Below, piece after piece: positions 21,038 through 27,908 of a DNA stretch of 28,693 bases. Below the pieces are notes generated by a model. The model was given only the letters and a program-made list of their open reading frames with translations, had not been told where the DNA came from and searched no databases. The position numbers and the translations under genes are program-made. This DNA is from GWF sp031972135 (GTDB lineage: Bacteria > Patescibacteriota > Microgenomatia > UBA1400 > UBA12108). Each line of letters begins with the position of its first letter. Position 1 is the stretch's first letter. Location of the stretch: assembly GCA_031972135.1 (NCBI GenBank), contig DALYFH010000014.1, positions 1-28,693 on the forward strand. Direction: 5' to 3'.

Positions 21038-21043
21038 ATATTA
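21038..21043 (-). promoter_or_regulatory. -10 box of the winged-helix gene (leaderless)
   Basis: TAATAT followed by six bases and ATG 21031; it lies at the edge of the 10-bp repeat array. Confidence 0.5.
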
Positions 21044-21110
21044 GCAGATATTAGCTGTTGTTAGCGAATGTTATTGAATGTTGTCAAATGTTGTTGATTA
21101 TTGTTGAATT
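21041..21110. repeat. Degenerate 10-bp tandem repeat (7 units), possible operator array
   Basis: Units in register every 10 bp: TTAGCAGATA, TTAGCTGTTG, TTAGCGAATG, TTATTGAATG, TTGTCAAATG, TTGTTGATTA, TTGTTGAATT. Consensus is about TTRTTGAATG. A period of about one helical turn puts all units on one face of the DNA. The array is upstream of a winged-helix regulator gene. Confidence 0.75.
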
Positions 21111-21211
21111 CGAATTAGAACATGGTGGTGCGCTTATTTTGATCCTCTAAGGATAAAGGCGAGTGGGAATGTAGGATAGTGAGAAAAATGGAATGTTATG
21201 CCCTATAGTGA

Positions 21212-21217
21212 TAGAAT
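21212..21217 (+). promoter_or_regulatory. -10 box of the GNAT-hydrolase-murF operon
   Basis: TAGAAT; the predicted transcription start is 2 nt before ATG 21226, which helps choose that start over ATG 21193. Confidence 0.45.
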
Positions 21218-21225
21218 CCGAGATA

Positions 21226-21885
21226 ATGAAAAAGTATGAGCTGTGTCCGAGAAGAATTAGTCGTGATGTTAGAGATAAAGGCGACCTTGCACAATTGGTG
21301 GAAGAAATGCGTACTTGGTCGATCGTGCCACATCCTGATCTCAATTTGCCATTTAGTGAACTATTGCCACTAGATTATTTGGATCTAACTTGTGGGTTTT
21401 CATCTAAATGGGCTATGGCTATGTCTAGCCCTGTGTTAGAGCAAGGTTATCTCCCTTCTACGCCCAAGACAATTGTTGGATGGAATGGGATTATAAGTAT
21501 GTTTGAATCCAATCCAAATTTATTGGTATATAGGGCAATGGGTATGGACTTTCCTGATCAAACTATTGCCGAAGTTGATTTTGAATTTAACTGGAATGAT
21601 GGAGCATTAGTGGCTAATTTTGCTTACTCCTTACTTGAATCATCAAGGCAAAGCCAGGGTTTGGTATCGAGCGTATTTGTTTTTTTACGAGATGTACTCC
21701 CAGATTTGGTCCGATTAAGTGGAGGTAAGTTATCGCGGCTAGTAACAGAAGTTAGTGATAAAAACCGTTCATCTCTACGAATTATGGAGAAAGCAAATTT
21801 TGTTAAAAGTAAAATTCAACCCAATAAACTGTCACCCGTATTGATGGGTGGAAATGATATCATGTTTGAATACAGTTACAGGTGA
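21226..21885 (+). CDS. GNAT-like acyltransferase (tentative)
   Basis: About 219 residues. The C-terminal segment 'TEVSDKNRSSLRIMEKANF' fits the last part of a GNAT acetyltransferase fold (N..S...yeK.GF), and 'TIAEVDFEFNWNDGALVANF' could be the central strands. The acetyl-CoA loop (R/Q-x-x-G-x-G/A) is not clear: 'RQSQGLVSSVF' is the nearest. Start taken at ATG 21226 (12th codon of the longest frame) because of its -10 box. It is 3 nt ahead of the alpha/beta hydrolase gene, which has GGTGA before its ATG, so the two are co-transcribed with the MurF-like gene. Substrate unknown. Confidence 0.6.
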   Translation: MKKYELCPRRISRDVRDKGDLAQLVEEMRTWSIVPHPDLNLPFSELLPLDYLDLTCGFSSKWAMAMSSPVLEQGYLPSTPKTIVGWNGIISMFESNPNLLVYRAMGMDFPDQTIAEVDFEFNWNDGALVANFAYSLLESSRQSQGLVSSVFVFLRDVLPDLVRLSGGKLSRLVTEVSDKNRSSLRIMEKANFVKSKIQPNKLSPVLMGGNDIMFEYSYR

Positions 21886-21888
21886 TTT

Positions 21889-22623
21889 ATGACGCAAGTG
21901 GCAGTCGATAAAGTGATATGGAGTTACTCCGAAATAATCGGCAAAGGCACCCCTATTGTAATCTTGCATGGCTGGGGACGCACAGGCATAGAGTGGCAGA
22001 TGCTGGGTAATCATCTTAATGAGAAGACAGGTAGGCCAGTGCTGATCCCCGACCTCCCCGGATTTGGTGGCACTGGTTTATATCAAAATGTAACTGATAT
22101 CTATGATTACACAAAAGCACTAGTTGGCTGGTTGAGCTACCTGGATATTAAGCGGGCGAGCATCATCGGCCACTCTCTAGGTGGGCGGATGGGAGTAGTC
22201 CTGGGAGCTATATATCCTACTCTCGTCGAAAACCTGATCTTGATCGCGCCTGCTGCTGTAAAGCCAATGACTCTGAGACGGATAATATTAAGACCACTGC
22301 GCTCTATATCCAGATTGATTCCAGGGAAAATACGAGAGTATGTGTCTAGAGGTGTAAGCGATGTTGATGGACAGAATATTAAACTCAGGGACTTATATAA
22401 AGCAGTGGTTAAATATGACCTAATGCATGAGTTGGCAAAAATAAAATCCCCTACTATGGTCATCTGGGGGGAGCGAGATCCAATACTCCCTTTGGGCCTA
22501 CTATCGATATATAAAAGACAGTTGCCGAGTGCGAGAGTGAGAGTGGTCTGGGAAGCCGGTCACGATCCACACCTAACTCATTTTCGTGACTTATCGAGAA
22601 TAGTGGAGGAAGTATGGATCTAA
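21889..22623 (+). CDS. Alpha/beta-fold hydrolase
   Basis: A 244-residue cytoplasmic hydrolase with a complete triad. Oxyanion motif HGWG at 27-30; nucleophile Ser96 in GHSLGG; Asp197 in GERDPILP; His225 in AGHDPHL. 'LIPDLPGFGGTG' is the typical strand 4 segment. There is no signal peptide. Family members include esterases, lactonases and hydrolases of C-C bonds, so the reaction cannot be named. It overlaps the MurF-like gene by 10 bp and follows the GNAT-like gene, so it belongs to a cell-wall-linked operon, where it might act on a lipid or ester substrate. Confidence 0.9.
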   Translation: MTQVAVDKVIWSYSEIIGKGTPIVILHGWGRTGIEWQMLGNHLNEKTGRPVLIPDLPGFGGTGLYQNVTDIYDYTKALVGWLSYLDIKRASIIGHSLGGRMGVVLGAIYPTLVENLILIAPAAVKPMTLRRIILRPLRSISRLIPGKIREYVSRGVSDVDGQNIKLRDLYKAVVKYDLMHELAKIKSPTMVIWGERDPILPLGLLSIYKRQLPSARVRVVWEAGHDPHLTHFRDLSRIVEEVWI

Positions 22624-23606
22624 GAGACGTTCGTGATTATATATACGGCTTGTGGATCGAGCAGGAGATGAGCAAGCTGCATAAACGAGAGACAAGGGTG
22701 GTCATGATTACGGGCAGCTATGGCAAGACCTCAGCCAAGGAACTGACCTACGACCTACTTCGCCACAAATATCGAACAGTTGTTACAGGCCGCAATTACA
22801 ATACGGCTGTAGGTATAGCCAAGACACTTAGACATGAAGTAATGGATAATACAGAAATACTGGTCCTCGAAGTAGGGGCGTATCACGTCGGAGAAATATC
22901 TAGATTTGCTGGTTGGATAAAGCCAGACGTTGGAGTAATCACCGGGATTGCCAGGCAACACTTATCACGTTTTGGAGGCTGGGAACAAATAAAAATAGCC
23001 AAGACCGAGCTTGCGAGATATATTGCTCAATTTGGCGGAGTACTAATAGCTAATGGAAGTGATGAGACTGTTAGAGAAAAGGTATCGCAAGCTAACTGGT
23101 ATGAGGGAGAATCGAGAGAAGAGATAAATAAAGCAGCAGCACGAGCAATTGGGCGAGCACTCGGGATGAGCAAGAGTGAGATAAAGAAGGCTGAAAAACA
23201 CTTTCGTCCTGTCCCTTCTAGATTTGAAACGACGTCTGATCGCTATGGTATGCGGGTAATTGACGATAGCTATAATAGTAACGAAAAGAGCATGCAGGAA
23301 GCTCTGTATTACCTAGGCAAGCAGACCAAGTATACGAGGATAGTAGTGACTCCAGGGCTACTCGAACTAGGTGAAGAGAGTGAGCGGATACATGCTGAGC
23401 TCGGTAGAGTGATCGCAGGTAACGTAGATTACGCAATCTTGGTTGGTGATAATCAGAGGACCAGATCACTGTACGAAGGGACAAATGATAGAGTTAAAGT
23501 CTTAAAAATAGATAAGACGATGGACTTTGTTAAGGTAGTCAAAGATTTAAAACTTAAGAAAGAACCACTTGTTTTAATTGAAAATGATATTCCTGAAGGT
23601 CTTTAG
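22614..23606 (+). CDS. murF: MurF-like Mur ligase lacking the N-terminal domain
   Basis: MurF adds D-Ala-D-Ala to the UDP-MurNAc-tripeptide. ATP loop 'ITGSYGKTSAKE' at residues 32-43; 'GRNYNTAVGIAKTL' (MurF-specific) near 59-72; 'LEVGAYHVGEI' near 85-95; 'ITGIARQHLSRFG' (usual ITNIGxAHLExFG); 'DDSYNSNEKSM' at 217-227; 'VTPGLLELGEESERIHAELG' split around 245-265, a strong MurF signature. The protein has only 330 residues (about 450 is usual) and the ATP loop lies 34 residues from the start instead of about 100, so the UDP-MurNAc-binding N-terminal domain is absent. Convergent with ddl (4-bp overlap), whose product makes its substrate. Confidence 0.85.
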   Translation: MDLRDVRDYIYGLWIEQEMSKLHKRETRVVMITGSYGKTSAKELTYDLLRHKYRTVVTGRNYNTAVGIAKTLRHEVMDNTEILVLEVGAYHVGEISRFAGWIKPDVGVITGIARQHLSRFGGWEQIKIAKTELARYIAQFGGVLIANGSDETVREKVSQANWYEGESREEINKAAARAIGRALGMSKSEIKKAEKHFRPVPSRFETTSDRYGMRVIDDSYNSNEKSMQEALYYLGKQTKYTRIVVTPGLLELGEESERIHAELGRVIAGNVDYAILVGDNQRTRSLYEGTNDRVKVLKIDKTMDFVKVVKDLKLKKEPLVLIENDIPEGL

Positions 23607-24781
23607 GTAGATAATTTTTTACCTAGTTTGCCACCCTGACCGATGGTTTCGAGAATTGGTGAGGTAAAGTCTGTCTGGAGTAGTTTTTTCTCTTCGTGCT
23701 TGGATAGAGCGAGCTTGATGAGATGATCTAAGAGTTTTGGATAAGCGTAACCCACTTTATCCCAGAGGAAAAAGCTAAGACAGCCGGGGATAGTATTGAT
23801 CTCGATGCAATAAACGTCTTTGCCTTTGACCAGGAAATCTAGTCGGACTAGGCCAGCACAATCGAGGAGGTTAAAGACTAGTTTGGCTGTTGTTGCTATT
23901 TTGTCTGAGACTGATTTGGGGATATCTGCAGGGATCACTCGGTCGGCCGCTGCCATGCCCTCTGTTTTACCGGATGCGAGATATTTGTCTTTGAAATCTA
24001 GAAAATCGGATCCCTCGTGAAAGACTTCTTCGCAGGCTGAGCACTCTAAGGGATGTCCGGCGTTGCCCATAACTGAGATATTGATCTCGCGAGCACCTGT
24101 GATCCCCTCCTCTACTACAATGCGCGTGTCCATAGCAGCAGCTAAATCTATGGCACGTATCAACTCAACACGATTTTTGGCACAGGTAGTGCCGATTGAG
24201 GAGCCCCCACGACTAGGTTTGACGAAGATAGGATACTTAAGACTTTTTTCTATAGTAGTTGTAAAGGTCGCTTGCTTGGAATACCAGTCATTACTGTAAA
24301 ACCAAATGTAAGGAGCCTGGTTTATATCAGCACCGTCAAATGCAGTTTTCATGGCCACCTTGTCCATACCGAGTGCGGCACCTGTTAAGCCAGTTCCGAC
24401 CATGGGTATGCCATAGAACTCTGACAGCCCTTGGATCCAACCTCCCTCCCCTACCCCACCATGAAAACATGGGAAGATTACATCAAAGGGTTTTTGGGAT
24501 TTGTTGAAAAACGAAGGTGTGATCGGAGTAAGTGCGATATTCTCAGGTGAATTTGGGAGTGCAATTGCCTGAGACATTTTTTCGAGAAGCGGTAAGTTTT
24601 GATAGCTAGAAATTGATTTGAGATGATTACCGGTTAAGAGTTTGCCCTCTTTGTTTATATATACAGGAATTACTTCGTAGTTGCTCGGCATACTCGCCAT
24701 CGCCTGAACAGCGGTAATGATACTAACCTCGTGCTCAGGACTCCGGCCGCCGTAGATGACTGCTATTCGTAGTTTTGACAT
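23603..24781 (-). CDS. ddl: D-alanine--D-alanine ligase
   Basis: ATP-grasp enzyme that joins two D-Ala for peptidoglycan. 'VIYGGRSPEHEVSI' (N-terminal signature), 'CFHGGVGEGGWIQG', 'VGTGLTGAALGMDK', 'IFVKPSRGGSSIGT' and 'LVRLDFLVKGKDVYCIEINT' with PG after it are all in order. The metal-binding Asp and Glu residues (DF; EIN) are present. About 35 extra residues form a charged C-terminal tail. I start at ATG 24781, because TATAAT (24794-24789) puts +1 one base before it; another ATG lies three codons upstream. The promoter lies just after the stop of the sugar-dehydrogenase-like gene. Confidence 0.95.
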   Translation of the reverse strand: MSKLRIAVIYGGRSPEHEVSIITAVQAMASMPSNYEVIPVYINKEGKLLTGNHLKSISSYQNLPLLEKMSQAIALPNSPENIALTPITPSFFNKSQKPFDVIFPCFHGGVGEGGWIQGLSEFYGIPMVGTGLTGAALGMDKVAMKTAFDGADINQAPYIWFYSNDWYSKQATFTTTIEKSLKYPIFVKPSRGGSSIGTTCAKNRVELIRAIDLAAAMDTRIVVEEGITGAREINISVMGNAGHPLECSACEEVFHEGSDFLDFKDKYLASGKTEGMAAADRVIPADIPKSVSDKIATTAKLVFNLLDCAGLVRLDFLVKGKDVYCIEINTIPGCLSFFLWDKVGYAYPKLLDHLIKLALSKHEEKKLLQTDFTSPILETIGQGGKLGKKLST

Positions 24782-24788
24782 TGCATGC

Positions 24789-24794
24789 ATTATA
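24789..24794 (-). promoter_or_regulatory. -10 box of ddl (leaderless)
   Basis: TATAAT; the predicted transcription start is 1 nt before ATG 24781. It lies immediately downstream of the preceding gene's stop codon (24799-24797). No Shine-Dalgarno site. Confidence 0.55.
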
Positions 24795-24796
24795 TA

Positions 24797-25741
24797 TTAC
24801 TGTGCGTAAGAAAGTCGGTAGATAGCATCGTTTAAATCATCACTAATTAAGACTGATCCATCTGGGAGCTCGAGGATATCCACAGGTCTACCCCAGGACT
24901 CCCCCGATACTAACCAGCCAGAGACTAAATCAGAGTAGCTACGTGTAGCTGGATTAACCAGAGATACTTTATAACCGATTGGATCACGCCTGTTCCAAGA
25001 GCCATGCTCTGCGATAATGATTTGGTTCTTATACTCCTTGGGATACATGTCGCCACGATAGAATTTCATCCCTAGTGCGGCTACATGTGGACCAAGTTCG
25101 ACTACTGGCTTGGTATGACTCTGACAGCTGACTGTAGTGCCAAATTGGGGATCCTGAATATTATTGCCATGGCAGCGAGGGAAGCCAAAATCGAGTCCAG
25201 AGATTGGTGCATGATTGAGCTCGTCGGGGGGAGTATTGTCGCCCAGTAGATCCCGGCCATTGTCTGTAAAGTAGAGGCTATTATCGATTGGCGACCAGTC
25301 AAAGCCCACAGTATTTCTAATGCCTGTTGCAAATGTTTTTACCTCTTTTGTTTCGACATTGAGTGTGACTATGCGAGAGTATATCCCCTTATCCTCGCAG
25401 ACGTTACACGGCGCACCAATTGGGATATAGAGTAGTCCATCAGGACCAAAGGCGATATGCTTCCAGCCGTGGTGCTTATCTTTGGGTAGCTGGTCATAGA
25501 CGACTTCGTAGCTTGGATTTTGGTCATAAACATTATCAATACTTTTAAAGCGTATGATCCGACTCACCTCGGCGACATACAGGTCACCGTCTTTGTAAGC
25601 TACGCCGTTTGGGGTATCTAGACTACTACTAATTGTGACTGTCTTTTCGCTAAGACCATCCTTGTTTTGATCTAGTACTGCATAGAGTGAACTATCCCTA
25701 GTACCTACGTAGATGATGGTCCCATCTGGATTGGATGCCAT
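24797..25741 (-). CDS. PQQ-type sugar dehydrogenase-like beta-propeller (main open part)
   Basis: Soluble six-bladed propeller of the glucose/sorbosone dehydrogenase family. Motifs: 'LYVAEVSRIIRF', 'HHGWKHIAFGPDGLLYIPIG', 'YSRIVTLN', 'ATGIRNTVGFDWSP' with 'LYFTDNGRD' (strong family signature), 'DELNHAPISGLDFGFPRCHG', 'IIAEHGSWNRRDPIGYKV' and 'WGRPVDILELPDGSVLISDD'. Family members oxidise sugars or, without PQQ, bind other ligands. A CxxC-type pair (CNVC) lies near residue 113. The frame continues upstream without any start codon to an in-frame TAA at 25852-25850, beyond which its natural N terminus is encoded. ATG 25741 is therefore probably not the original start. Confidence 0.88.
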   Translation of the reverse strand: MASNPDGTIIYVGTRDSSLYAVLDQNKDGLSEKTVTISSSLDTPNGVAYKDGDLYVAEVSRIIRFKSIDNVYDQNPSYEVVYDQLPKDKHHGWKHIAFGPDGLLYIPIGAPCNVCEDKGIYSRIVTLNVETKEVKTFATGIRNTVGFDWSPIDNSLYFTDNGRDLLGDNTPPDELNHAPISGLDFGFPRCHGNNIQDPQFGTTVSCQSHTKPVVELGPHVAALGMKFYRGDMYPKEYKNQIIIAEHGSWNRRDPIGYKVSLVNPATRSYSDLVSGWLVSGESWGRPVDILELPDGSVLISDDLNDAIYRLSYAQ

Positions 25742-25963
25742 GGAGCGAGCACCTGCTACATCTTTGGCAAAATAGGAAATTACAAAACCATCAGGAGTGG
25801 TTAGACCTGGAATGCTCTCTGGCTTTTGATTGGTCTCCCCTACTCTATCTTAGTTAGTACTCATAGGGGGATTAGTGTGTTGTTGGGAATACGGGAGCCT
25901 AGACAAGCCGTAGTATCCTAATGTCAGAATGAGTATTACTAGTGGGATAACTTTGCGGAGCAT
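25742..25963 (-). pseudogene. 5' part of the sugar-dehydrogenase-like gene, cut by in-frame TAA
   Basis: From ATG 25963 the same frame encodes a membrane anchor (MLRKVIPLVILILTLGYYG), a polar linker ending MSTN, then TAA at 25852-25850. It then continues as 36 in-frame codons, including 'GLTTPDGFVISYFAKDVAGA', the family's first propeller strand, straight into the main open part. A TATAGT box (25975-25970) puts +1 on ATG 25963. The gene is thus a 388-codon unit with a single stop at codon 38: a real nonsense mutation, a sequence error, or readthrough. Confidence 0.8.
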
Positions 25964-25986
25964 GATCTTACTATATACTATTAAGT
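25964..25986. promoter_or_regulatory. Overlapping divergent promoters, both leaderless
   Basis: Only 23 bp separate two divergent start codons. Minus: TATAGT (25975-25970), +1 on ATG 25963. Plus: TATACT (25974-25979), +1 one base before ATG 25987. The two -10 boxes share bases 25974-25975, so RNA polymerase can serve only one direction at a time. Confidence 0.6.
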
Positions 25987-27045
25987 ATGAGAAAGTATTT
26001 AAGACCATTTTTGGTGATTAGCGCAGTTTTGGTGGGACTTTATATTTACTCATTGAAAACTAGTGATGGTGCATTAAATAATCCTCTGCAGATAGGTGGT
26101 GAAGCTGAGTTAGAGATGGGCGAGATGAACACTGAGAGTGCGGAGTCTATGCTCTCGATAGAAGTACTAAAAAAGAGTGAGTTTATCCCTGGTGAGATAA
26201 CTAATGTTGAAACAATAACTGGAGAGAGTCGATACCAAAAATCCATAGTATCTTATGTGTCTGACGGATACAAAATTAACGCGCTACTAGGCATACCAAA
26301 AGGCGTGGCGCCTGATGATGGCTGGCCTGTCATAGTATTTAATCATGGTTATATTGATCCAAAGATATATCGCACGAATGAAAAATATGTCGCTTACTTT
26401 GATCGGCTGGTCCTAGCTGGATATGTGGTTGTAAAGTCTGACTATCGTGGGCATGGTAGTAGTGAGGGAACTGCTGAGGGAGGATACGGGTCGGACGGGT
26501 ATGTGCGTGACGTGAGACAGCTAGTTGCAAATATGAAAAAGTACCCAGGAGTAGATCCAGATCGGATAGGCATGTGGGGACACTCGATGGGAGGACATAT
26601 AACACTTAGGACTATGGTCAGTTCTCCTGATATTAAGGCGGGAGTGATCTGGGCTGGGGTGGTAGCGTCTTATCCCGACTTACTCAACAACTGGCGGAGA
26701 ACAAGTAGTAGTCCCCTACCCTCACCTAGTTATCCTGGTCGGAGGTGGCGCAACCTACTGCAAGAGAAGTACGGTACACCTGAGCAAAATCCCGAATTTT
26801 GGACTAGTATCTCCGCTACATCGTACCTTAGTGATATCTCTGGTCCACTCGAATTACATCATGGGATAGCGGATACGTCGGTGCCTGTTGCTTTTTCGCG
26901 CACCCTAAAAGAAACGATGAATGGTGTAAATAAGCAGGTCGAGCTATACGAATACCCGGGAGATGATCACAATATTTCGCAGAATTTTGGGACAGCAATG
27001 AGTCGAACCATCAAGTTCTTTGATGAGCATCTAGCAAAGAAGTAG
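25987..27045 (+). CDS. Membrane-anchored alpha/beta hydrolase (S9/prolyl-oligopeptidase-like)
   Basis: 352 residues with an N-terminal signal anchor (about 6-22) and an extracytoplasmic hydrolase domain (about 85-350). 'VIVFNHGYIDPKIY' is the oxyanion strand; nucleophile Ser200 in WGHSMGG; Asp296 in HHGIADTSVP; His328 in YPGDDHNIS. 'DYRGHGSSEG' and 'GVDPDRIGMWG' are typical of the S9C/dienelactone-hydrolase-like group. It probably cleaves peptides or esters outside the membrane, which would supply nutrients. It is divergent from the sugar-dehydrogenase-like gene. Its last 35 bp overlap the small membrane gene on the other strand. Confidence 0.9.
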   Translation: MRKYLRPFLVISAVLVGLYIYSLKTSDGALNNPLQIGGEAELEMGEMNTESAESMLSIEVLKKSEFIPGEITNVETITGESRYQKSIVSYVSDGYKINALLGIPKGVAPDDGWPVIVFNHGYIDPKIYRTNEKYVAYFDRLVLAGYVVVKSDYRGHGSSEGTAEGGYGSDGYVRDVRQLVANMKKYPGVDPDRIGMWGHSMGGHITLRTMVSSPDIKAGVIWAGVVASYPDLLNNWRRTSSSPLPSPSYPGRRWRNLLQEKYGTPEQNPEFWTSISATSYLSDISGPLELHHGIADTSVPVAFSRTLKETMNGVNKQVELYEYPGDDHNISQNFGTAMSRTIKFFDEHLAKK

Positions 27046-27280
27046 GCTGGTTGGATTTTAGTTTGTAGAGTGAGACTACGATTACCAATGAGTACACGCC
27101 TAGTTTGGCGCAGATGGTGAGGAGTGGAGAGTCCAGCGAGACCAGGATACCAGTTATGATCGAGACTACGGAAGATATAGTCAGTGGGGAGAGTAGTTTG
27201 GGTATAGGTCGGACCCAGATGAGCGCGCAGATGATTAAAGTGAGTACAGCAGTTATGATGTGAAAGCTAAGTAGTGTCAT
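27011..27280 (-). CDS. Small three-helix membrane protein (89 aa)
   Basis: Hydrophobic segments at about residues 3-23, 32-50 and 56-74, with a polar C-terminal tail. No family recognised. TGCTACAAT (extended -10) lies 9 nt before ATG 27280, giving a 5' leader of about 3 nt. Its 3' end overlaps the coding end of the hydrolase gene (27045) by 35 bp on the opposite strand. The opposite-strand alternative frames are shorter and less hydrophobic, so I accept it with moderate confidence. Confidence 0.6.
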   Translation of the reverse strand: MTLLSFHIITAVLTLIICALIWVRPIPKLLSPLTISSVVSIITGILVSLDSPLLTICAKLGVYSLVIVVSLYKLKSNQPTSLLDAHQRT

Positions 27281-27364
27281 ATCTCTAAAATTGTAGCAGA
27301 GACAATCGAAAATACATACTTGAGATGCGTGGTAATAAATGGTCCGATAATGTTAGATATATAA

Positions 27365-27907
27365 ATGAGTAGAGCGATTCCTGGTACTGAAGTATTGTTT
27401 AGCGAACGACAAATAGCTCGGAAAATAGATCAGCTCGGTAAGCGAGTAGCTAGCGACTATGAATCTCTACTATTAATAGGTGTACTAACTGGGGCGTCTG
27501 CTGTTACGACAAATCTAGCATTTGCATTGTTTAAACATGGGATGTCCCCGACTAATGTAGAAATAGATTTTATGGGAATTACAAGTTACGAGGATAAACA
27601 AATTTCTTCAGGAGAACCGAGAATAACTAAAGATGTAAAAAATCCGATTGCAGGTAAAAATGTACTATTGGTTGAGGATATCGTCGATACTGGCTACTCT
27701 ATAGCAATGCTAATGGCAATACTAGAAGCTAGAGGTGCTGCGTCGTTAGCTGTATTATCACTACTGTCTAAACCTGACCGCAGAGAGATTGAGGTGCCGA
27801 TAAAGTATCTAGGATTCGAAATACCGAACGTATATGTCTATGGGTATGGAATAGACGATGGGTATGAAAACTACAGAATCCTGCCGTACATAGGATATAA
27901 AGTCTGA
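27365..27907 (+). CDS. hpt: Hypoxanthine (purine) phosphoribosyltransferase
   Basis: Transfers phosphoribosyl from PRPP to hypoxanthine or guanine. The family order is clear: 'ISR'-like start region 'ERQIARKIDQLGKRVASDY', 'LLIGVLTGASAVTTNLAFAL', 'EIDFMGITSYED', the PRPP loop 'VLLVEDIVDTGYS' (about 99-111), 'LLSKPDRREIEVPIKYLGFE' and the C-terminal 'PNVYVYGYGIDDGYENYRIL' with PYIG. Length 180 is typical. With the nucleoside hydrolase and HAD phosphatase of the hisS operon it makes a purine salvage route: nucleotide, nucleoside, base, nucleotide. A TTAGAT/TAGATA box lies about 6 nt before the ATG. Confidence 0.95.
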   Translation: MSRAIPGTEVLFSERQIARKIDQLGKRVASDYESLLLIGVLTGASAVTTNLAFALFKHGMSPTNVEIDFMGITSYEDKQISSGEPRITKDVKNPIAGKNVLLVEDIVDTGYSIAMLMAILEARGAASLAVLSLLSKPDRREIEVPIKYLGFEIPNVYVYGYGIDDGYENYRILPYIGYKV

Positions 27908-27908
27908 C

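Noticed and set aside
21041..21110. CRISPR array
   Set aside because: Units are 10 bp, contiguous and degenerate with no spacers, and no cas genes are present.
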